The position numbers were made by a program, and so were the translations under genes. Below the pieces are notes generated by a model. That model worked only from the letters and a program-made list of their open reading frames with translations. It searched no databases and had not been told where the DNA came from. From Paraburkholderia sp. SG-MS1 (GTDB lineage: Bacteria > Pseudomonadota > Gammaproteobacteria > Burkholderiales > Burkholderiaceae), in contig NZ_NPIH01000255.1 in assembly GCF_012275575.1 (NCBI RefSeq), forward strand, positions 41,270 through 105,269: a DNA stretch of 64,000 bases, in the 5' to 3' direction. Positions 58,958 to 64,000 of this stretch are shown piece after piece (position 1 is the stretch's first letter; every line of letters begins with the position of its first letter).

Positions 58958-59413
58958 ATGGTCCCCATTCTCGATTACCTGCTGGAACGCCAGATCTCGC
59001 CACAGTGGCGCGGCATGCTGACCGCGCTCGCCGCCGAGTTCGCGGCGCAGATCGGCCGCGACGAACTGCGGCAGCTGATGCACCGCGTCGGCAGCCGGTT
59101 CGCGGCGGCGCATCCGCTGCCCGCCTGCGCATCGACGTCCGAGCTTGCACACGCGTTGAATTTCTACTGGCAGGAGATGGCTTGGGGCTATGTCGAACTG
59201 GCCGACGAAGCCGAGTCGCTGCGCATCGTTCACTACTGTGCACCGCTGCAGGCATTCGGCGAGGCCGCGCTGACATGGACCCCGGCGTTCCTCGAAGGCG
59301 TCTATCAGACGTGGTTGAGCGCGCTGGGCGCGCAAGGTCTGTCGGTCGCGCAAACGAGTGCGTACGGCGAGGACAGCGCGATCGAGTTTCGTCTGGGTCG
59401 TCATCCAGCATGA
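58958..59413 (+). CDS. bcsD: BcsD, cellulose synthase subunit D
   Basis: A 151-residue periplasmic protein (no signal peptide) known to form octameric rings that bundle glucan chains. The sequence begins VPILDYLLERQISPQWRGMLTALAAEFAAQIGRDELRQLMHRVGSRFAAAHPLP, and ALNFYWQEMAWGYVELADEAESLRIVHYCAPLQAFGEAALTWTPAFLEGVYQTWLSALGA gives the BcsD core. It is the first visible gene of the operon bcsD-bcsP-bcsQ-bcsA-bcsB, and is codirectional with all of them. Confidence 0.88.
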   Translation: MVPILDYLLERQISPQWRGMLTALAAEFAAQIGRDELRQLMHRVGSRFAAAHPLPACASTSELAHALNFYWQEMAWGYVELADEAESLRIVHYCAPLQAFGEAALTWTPAFLEGVYQTWLSALGAQGLSVAQTSAYGEDSAIEFRLGRHPA

Positions 59414-59668
59414 ACGGCGTGAACGATGCGGCTCGCGGATCGAACGGGCGCGACGGGCGCGTGTGTCAGGTAAGCGCCGTGCAACTGGCGCTCGCGGGCG
59501 GCGCGCCGGGCGAAGCAGCGTAACGGCTCCGGGCACAAGACAAAGAAGCAATGCAGTCAGGCAGACGCACCTGACCGGGCGCGTGCAGTGGCAGCGGTAA
59601 GAAGGGTTTAGCGCCGCAAGCAGGTAAGGATGGGGGGCAAGACAAGTCATGAACAAGACGGCGGCATT

Positions 59669-60748
59669 ATGAGTTCATCGAGCGACATCGAAAAACTGTT
59701 CGATCATTTTGGCGGCGACGCCAACGCGTACCAGGAAATCGGCCGCGAAAACGAAGCGCGTTCGGCGCGCACGCGTTGGCCGCTTCTGGTGACGCTGGAT
59801 CTGACGCAACCGGCGATTCCGGCGATCGGGCAAGCTCGGGAGGCGAGGCCGCAGCCGCCGATGAGCGCCGCGCCGACGGCCGTCGATCGCCAGGACACGA
59901 CGCCCAAGGACGTCGCCGCGGTGACCCGCGCGAAGGCGCCCTTGTTCACGCGCTCGCATCGACGGGATATTCCGCCGGTGGTGTTGGCGGCCGCGCAGCC
60001 GGCTGCGCCGAGCGGCGCCTCGCGGTTCGGCGCGCCTGAAGCGGAACAGGAAGGCACGGCGCGGGATGCGTCTGCTAGCGCAAGCGTGGGTGATGCACGG
60101 CATGCGGGTTCGGTGCCGTTTGCGTCTGGCGCACCTGTGCAGGGCGGTGTGTCGGCCCCGGTCACGCCGGTTGCTGCGCCGGCTCCATTTGCCCCTGCGG
60201 CGCCCAGTGCTTTCACGCCCGTCGCGCCGGTTATGCCTTCGGCTCCGTTTGCACCCGCTGCCGCCGCGGCTGCGGCTTCACCTGTCGCTGCGCCGGCCGG
60301 GCTTGCATCGCTCGCGGCCGTGTCGCACGCCGCAGCGGCCACGCCGGTGGGTGGCGGGTCGCCCGCGTTCCTGTTCCGCACGCCTGCTACGCAAACGCCT
60401 TCTGCCGCGCCGACGCGGGCGCAAGCGCCGGCGCCCGCCTTCGCTCCCGTGCAGCAATTCACCACACCGGCACCGGCACCGGCATTTGCAGGCACTTTCG
60501 CACCGGCAACCCCGGCCGCCCAATCCACCCCGAGCGCGTCCATCCTCGGCAAACTCTTCGCCGCGGCCTCGCCCCCCGGGCCGCCGCAAGCCGCCGCGCC
60601 CGCTAACGAATCCGCGCCGCTGCAATCGGTCTTCGACCGTCTGCGCGGCGCACCCGCTCCCACTCCCGCCACGCCGGCCGGCGCATCGCGCGCCGCCGCG
60701 CCCGGCGTCGCCAATTCGTGGCTGGTCAACGGCCCGCGTCGCTCATGA
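59669..60748 (+). CDS. bcsP: BcsP-like cellulose synthesis protein, Ala/Pro-rich
   Basis: A 359-residue protein. The first 40 residues (SSDIEKLFDHFGGDANAYQEIGRENEARSARTRWPLL) resemble the short BcsR/BcsP-type conserved N-terminus. Then come 250 residues of Ala/Pro/Val/Thr low complexity with PAPFAPAAP-type runs, and a short conserved C-terminal segment, LGKLFAAASP...LQSVFDRLRG, near 300-330. It is probably a scaffold that organises the synthase at the inner membrane. The bcsQ ATG overlaps its TGA (ATGA), so it is coupled to bcsQ. I chose the ATG at 59669; an in-frame ATG lies 13 codons upstream. Confidence 0.75.
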   Translation: MSSSSDIEKLFDHFGGDANAYQEIGRENEARSARTRWPLLVTLDLTQPAIPAIGQAREARPQPPMSAAPTAVDRQDTTPKDVAAVTRAKAPLFTRSHRRDIPPVVLAAAQPAAPSGASRFGAPEAEQEGTARDASASASVGDARHAGSVPFASGAPVQGGVSAPVTPVAAPAPFAPAAPSAFTPVAPVMPSAPFAPAAAAAAASPVAAPAGLASLAAVSHAAAATPVGGGSPAFLFRTPATQTPSAAPTRAQAPAPAFAPVQQFTTPAPAPAFAGTFAPATPAAQSTPSASILGKLFAAASPPGPPQAAAPANESAPLQSVFDRLRGAPAPTPATPAGASRAAAPGVANSWLVNGPRRS

Positions 60749-61533
60749 AAGTCATTGCGGTGGTGTCCGCCAAGGGCGGGGTCGGCAAGACCACCCTCGC
60801 CGCCAATCTCGCTTCCGTGCTGGCCACCAGTGGCCGGCGCGTGATCGCCCTCGACCTCGACCCGCAGAACGCCCTGCGCCTGCACTTCGGCGTGCCGCTC
60901 GACAGCATCGACGGTCTGTCGCGCGCGACGCTCACCGGCGACCCGTGGCAGACCGTGATGTTCGACGGCGTCGACGGCGTGACCGTGCTGCCGTACGGTG
61001 CGGTGCTCGAAGACGACCGCCGCCGTTTCGAAGCGTATATCGACCAGGAACCGCGCTGGCTCGCTCAGTCGCTGCAGAATCTGCGGCTCGACGCGTCGGA
61101 CATCGTCATCATCGACACGCCGCCGGGCTCCTCCGCTTACGTGCGCACCGCGTTGTGCGCGGCCACCTTCGCGCTGAACGTGGTGCTCGCCGACGCCGCC
61201 TCGTACGCGGCGATTCCGCAAATGGAGCGGCTCATCGCGACTTACGCGGCGCCGCGCGCCGAGTTCGGCGGTGACGGCTACGTGATCAACCAGATCGACC
61301 AGTCGCGCCAGTTGACCAAGGACGTGCTCAAGGTGCTGCGCCAGATGCTCGGCGCGAAGGTCTTTCCGGGCGTGATTCATCTGGACGAAGGCGTGAGCGA
61401 AGCGCTCGCCTGCGACACCACGCTGATCCACTACGATCCGCTCAGCCAGGCCGCCGCCGATTTCCGCGCGTGCGGCACATGGCTGATGGCGGCGCTCGAC
61501 GCGATCGCCGTCTCGCCGAGGAACGTCGCATGA
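60745..61533 (+). CDS. bcsQ: BcsQ, MinD-like ATPase of cellulose synthesis
   Basis: A 262-residue ParA/MinD-type ATPase (deviant Walker A KGGVGKTT near 10-17). DIVIIDTPPGSSAYVRTALCAATFALNVVLADAASYAAIPQMERLI near 115-160 covers the Walker B Asp and the switch; RRVIALDLDPQNALRLHFGVP near 35 fits the family. BcsQ helps place the synthase at the pole or in clusters. The ATG overlaps bcsP and its TGA overlaps the ATG of bcsA, so all three are translationally coupled. Confidence 0.9.
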   Translation: MKVIAVVSAKGGVGKTTLAANLASVLATSGRRVIALDLDPQNALRLHFGVPLDSIDGLSRATLTGDPWQTVMFDGVDGVTVLPYGAVLEDDRRRFEAYIDQEPRWLAQSLQNLRLDASDIVIIDTPPGSSAYVRTALCAATFALNVVLADAASYAAIPQMERLIATYAAPRAEFGGDGYVINQIDQSRQLTKDVLKVLRQMLGAKVFPGVIHLDEGVSEALACDTTLIHYDPLSQAAADFRACGTWLMAALDAIAVSPRNVA

Positions 61534-63752
61534 GCACGCAGGGATCGCCGGAATTACAGCAGGCGCCGGGCGGCGAAGGCGCCGAGCCGTCGCGCTTCGA
61601 GCGTTTCGTCGACGCCGGCTTCTGGAACAGCCGCATCGTCACCGTGTTCGTCACGGCGTTCGCGCTCGGCATGCTGTACTTCGTGTTCACGGTGCCGCTC
61701 GAGTTCTACCAGCAACTCGCGTTCGCGACCTGCTGCTTCCTGGTCGCGCTGCTGTTGCGCCGCCTGCAAGGCCGTTACGCGACGATGGTGATGATCATGC
61801 TGTCGGTGGTCACCTCGGGCCGCTACATGTACTGGCGGCTCACCGCGACCACCTACTGGGAGCATCCGCTCGATGCGGCGTGGGGCCTGCTGCTGGTGTC
61901 CGCCGAAGTCTATTCGACCATCGTGCTGCTGCTCGGCTACTTCCAGACCGCCTGGCCGCTCAAGCGCACGCCGCTGCCGCTGCCCACCTCGCGCGGCGAG
62001 TGGCCGAGCGTCGACGTGTTCATTCCGACCTACAACGAGCCGCTTTCCGTGGTGAAGCCGACCATCTACGCGGCGCTCGCACTCGACTATCCGCCCGAGA
62101 AAATCTCGATCCACGTACTCGACGACGGCCGCCGTCCGGAGTTCAAGGCATTCTGCGAGGAAGTCGGCGTCAACTGGACGATCCGCACGCACAACCGCCA
62201 CGCGAAAGCCGGCAACATCAACGAAGCGCTCAAAATCACGGGCGGCGAGTACATCGCGATCTTCGACTGCGATCACATTCCGACCCGCTCGTTCCTGCAG
62301 GTCGGCCTCGGCTGGTTCCTGCGCGACAAGCTGCTGTCGATGTTGCAAACGCCGCACCACTTCTTCAACGCCGACCCGTTCGAACGCAATCTCGGCACCT
62401 TCCGCAAGGTGCCGAACGAAGGCGAGTTGTTTTATGGGCTCGTGCAGGACGGCAACGACTTGTGGAACGCGACCTTCTTCTGCGGCTCGTGCGCCCTCCT
62501 GCGCCGGACCATGGTCGAAGAGATCGGCGGCATCGCGGTCGAGACCGTGACTGAAGACGCGCATACCGCGCTCAAGCTGCACCGCCTCGGCTACACCACC
62601 GCGTATCTGGCGATTCCGCAAGCCGCGGGGCTCGCCACCGAAAGCCTGTCCGGCCACATCGGCCAGCGCATTCGCTGGGCGCGCGGCATGACGCAGATCT
62701 TCCGGATCGACAATCCGCTGACCGGCAAGGGCCTGAAGTTAGGCCAGCGGCTGTGCTATCTGAACGCGATGATGCACTTCTTCTACGGCATCCCGCGCCT
62801 TGTGTTCCTCACCGCGCCGCTGTCGTATCTGTTCTTCGGCGCGCACGTGATCGAAGCCGCCGCCAGCACGATCGCGATCTACGCGCTGCCGCACATGATG
62901 CACGCGAGCATCACCAACTCGCGCATGCAGCGCTCGTTTCGCCATTCGTTCTGGGCCGAAGTGTATGAATCGGTGCTGGCGTCGTACATCACCGCGCCGA
63001 CGCTGCTCGCGCTGATCAACCCGAAGCTCGGCAAGTTCAACGTGACGGCCAAGGGCGGCCAGATCGAGAAGAACTATTTCGACTGGGCGATCTCGCGGCC
63101 GTATCTGTTCCTGCTGTTGCTGAACCTGATCGGCTTCTGCGTGGGCCTCGCGCACATCTATCTGAACTGGCACGTGCGCAGCGTGGTCCAGACTACCGTC
63201 CTGAATCTCGCGTGGACCACATACAACATGCTGATTCTTGGCGCGAGCGTGGCCGCCGCGAGCGAGCGGCGCCAGATTCGCGCGGTGCACCGCGTGGCGA
63301 TGAAGATGCCGGTGATGCTCAAGTTCTCGACCGGCCGCACGCTCGCCTGCGAAACCATCGACTACTCGGAAGGCGGCGTCGGCGTGGCGCTGCCGGCCGC
63401 GATCCAGGTGCCGATGCACGAGCGCGTCACGGTGTCGCTGTTTCGCGGCGACGAGGAATACGCGTTTCCCGCGACCGTCGGCTTCACCGCGCCGGGGCGC
63501 GTGGGCCTGCGCTTTTCGGCGCTCACGCGCGAGCAGGAGTACGAGTTCGTCAAGACCACTTTCGCGCGCGCGGACGCGTGGACCGGCTGGGCCGAAGGCC
63601 GTCAGCAGGACACGCCGCTGCGCGGTCTGTCGCACGTGCTGAGGGTCGGCGCGCGCGGCATCGGCGGGCTGTTCGAACATCTTTACGCCGACCTTCGCAG
63701 TTCGATGAAAAGCCGTCCGGTGGACGTCAAGAAGCTAAAAACCAAAGACTGA
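61530..63752 (+). CDS. bcsA: BcsA, cellulose synthase catalytic subunit with PilZ domain
   Basis: A 740-residue inner-membrane glycosyltransferase that polymerises UDP-glucose and exports the chain. GT-A motifs: VFIPTYNEPL, LDDGRRPEF near 195, FDCDHIPTRSF near 245 (DxD), TEDAHTALKL near 350 (catalytic Asp) and QRIRWARGMTQ near 390. Hydrophobic helices lie at about 35-145 and 405-590. The C-terminal PilZ domain has RRQIR near 590 and DYSEGGVGVALP near 615, the c-di-GMP signature. It thus responds to c-di-GMP, probably made or degraded by the two enzymes next door. It begins at 61530 in an ATGA overlap with bcsQ. Confidence 0.95.
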   Translation: MSTQGSPELQQAPGGEGAEPSRFERFVDAGFWNSRIVTVFVTAFALGMLYFVFTVPLEFYQQLAFATCCFLVALLLRRLQGRYATMVMIMLSVVTSGRYMYWRLTATTYWEHPLDAAWGLLLVSAEVYSTIVLLLGYFQTAWPLKRTPLPLPTSRGEWPSVDVFIPTYNEPLSVVKPTIYAALALDYPPEKISIHVLDDGRRPEFKAFCEEVGVNWTIRTHNRHAKAGNINEALKITGGEYIAIFDCDHIPTRSFLQVGLGWFLRDKLLSMLQTPHHFFNADPFERNLGTFRKVPNEGELFYGLVQDGNDLWNATFFCGSCALLRRTMVEEIGGIAVETVTEDAHTALKLHRLGYTTAYLAIPQAAGLATESLSGHIGQRIRWARGMTQIFRIDNPLTGKGLKLGQRLCYLNAMMHFFYGIPRLVFLTAPLSYLFFGAHVIEAAASTIAIYALPHMMHASITNSRMQRSFRHSFWAEVYESVLASYITAPTLLALINPKLGKFNVTAKGGQIEKNYFDWAISRPYLFLLLLNLIGFCVGLAHIYLNWHVRSVVQTTVLNLAWTTYNMLILGASVAAASERRQIRAVHRVAMKMPVMLKFSTGRTLACETIDYSEGGVGVALPAAIQVPMHERVTVSLFRGDEEYAFPATVGFTAPGRVGLRFSALTREQEYEFVKTTFARADAWTGWAEGRQQDTPLRGLSHVLRVGARGIGGLFEHLYADLRSSMKSRPVDVKKLKTKD

Positions 63753-63755
63753 TCA

Positions 63756-64000
63756 ATGGGCAACAGGATGGCGAAGGACAAGATCGAACGCTCGGATCAC
63801 GAGCGCGGCAGGACCGGATTACACACCTTGGCAGCGCGCCGCGTCGGACGCTCCGGCTCGGGACGGCTGATGCGCGGCCTCGCCTGCTGGCTCGCGTTGC
63901 AGACCGCGCTGGCCGCGCCGCTGGCGTCGGCGGCTGAAATGGTCGCGGCAACTGGCGCAAGCGCCGCGCCGGCTACCGGCCAGGCCGCCGCCACGCAGGC
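63756..64000 (+). CDS. bcsB: start of BcsB, cellulose synthase periplasmic subunit (cut by window end)
   Basis: An open frame begins with ATG at 63756, 3 bases after the bcsA stop, and runs to the end of the window (81 codons). It has a positively charged N-terminus of about 38 residues and then a hydrophobic signal segment (GLACWLALQTALAAPLASAAE) with likely cleavage after ASA. The mature start is Ala/Thr/Gly-rich. The position directly after bcsA and the long-leader signal peptide fit BcsB, but the diagnostic domains lie beyond the window, so the name rests on context. An alternative start is the ATG at 63768. Confidence 0.75.
   Translation, partial: MGNRMAKDKIERSDHERGRTGLHTLAARRVGRSGSGRLMRGLACWLALQTALAAPLASAAEMVAATGASAAPATGQAAATQ

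Noticed and set aside
61305..61330. Partial match to the dyad box (GACCAAGGACG) inside bcsQ
   Set aside because: It is inside a coding region and lacks the second half of the dyad; taken as chance.
1..64000. CRISPR arrays, tRNA or rRNA genes, insertion sequences, prophage or integrase genes
   Set aside because: I looked for regularly spaced repeats, cloverleaf-like and CCA ends, transposase or integrase motifs, and saw none.

Overview
The window is high-GC chromosomal DNA of a Burkholderia sensu lato type beta-proteobacterium, most likely Paraburkholderia. This rests on codon bias, an hpa homoprotocatechuate operon, a bcs operon containing bcsP, and DUF3300/DUF2950 and PqiABC genes. It is packed with ordinary bacterial genes. 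I saw no tRNA, rRNA, CRISPR array, insertion sequence or prophage.

Layout. 1-2775: end of a sulfonate/taurine-type ABC transporter (permease, ATPase) and an FMN-dependent monooxygenase, a sulfur-scavenging set. 3057-5422 (minus): polar amino-acid ABC transporter with a binding protein and two permeases, an internal terminator and no ATPase. 5811-32598: a stress or envelope island with a SulP transporter, small exported proteins, DUF3300/DUF2950, an AI-2E family permease, a ten-gene minus-strand operon combining an RND efflux pump with PqiABC, a PAS histidine kinase with a FixJ-like regulator, a receiver-only protein, a SYLF lipoprotein, a VIT/CCC1-like membrane protein, PPK2 and a PH-domain protein.

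33470-38963: ArsR plus Old Yellow Enzyme, a GNAT acetyltransferase, DedA, and MarR plus isochorismatase plus MFS exporter. 39057-47949: mmsA, LysR, a cluster with MHS transporter, Gfo/Idh dehydrogenase and type II dehydroquinase (probably hydroaromatic catabolism), a sulfotransferase-like gene, a HAD remnant and a D-threonine-aldolase-like enzyme. 47983-54675: hpaR divergent from hpaG1-G2-E-D-F-H-I, the meta-cleavage pathway from homoprotocatechuate. 54718-58354: two c-di-GMP enzymes. 58958-64000: bcsD-P-Q-A-B, cellulose synthesis, whose BcsA carries a c-di-GMP-binding PilZ domain.

The most interesting observation is a nearly invariant dyad, RGACCAARGTCSNAT, found six times between 8 and 31 kb. 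Each copy is intergenic and each faces the nearest downstream gene: SulP, DUF3300, the efflux/Pqi operon, the receiver-only protein, the SYLF lipoprotein and PPK2. I found no comparable site in the remaining half of the window. The core resembles the published DosR (DevR) box of mycobacteria, which is bound by a NarL/FixJ-type regulator, and a PAS kinase/FixJ-like pair lies inside the same island. My inference is one co-regulated envelope and energy stress regulon, possibly responding to low oxygen or redox state.
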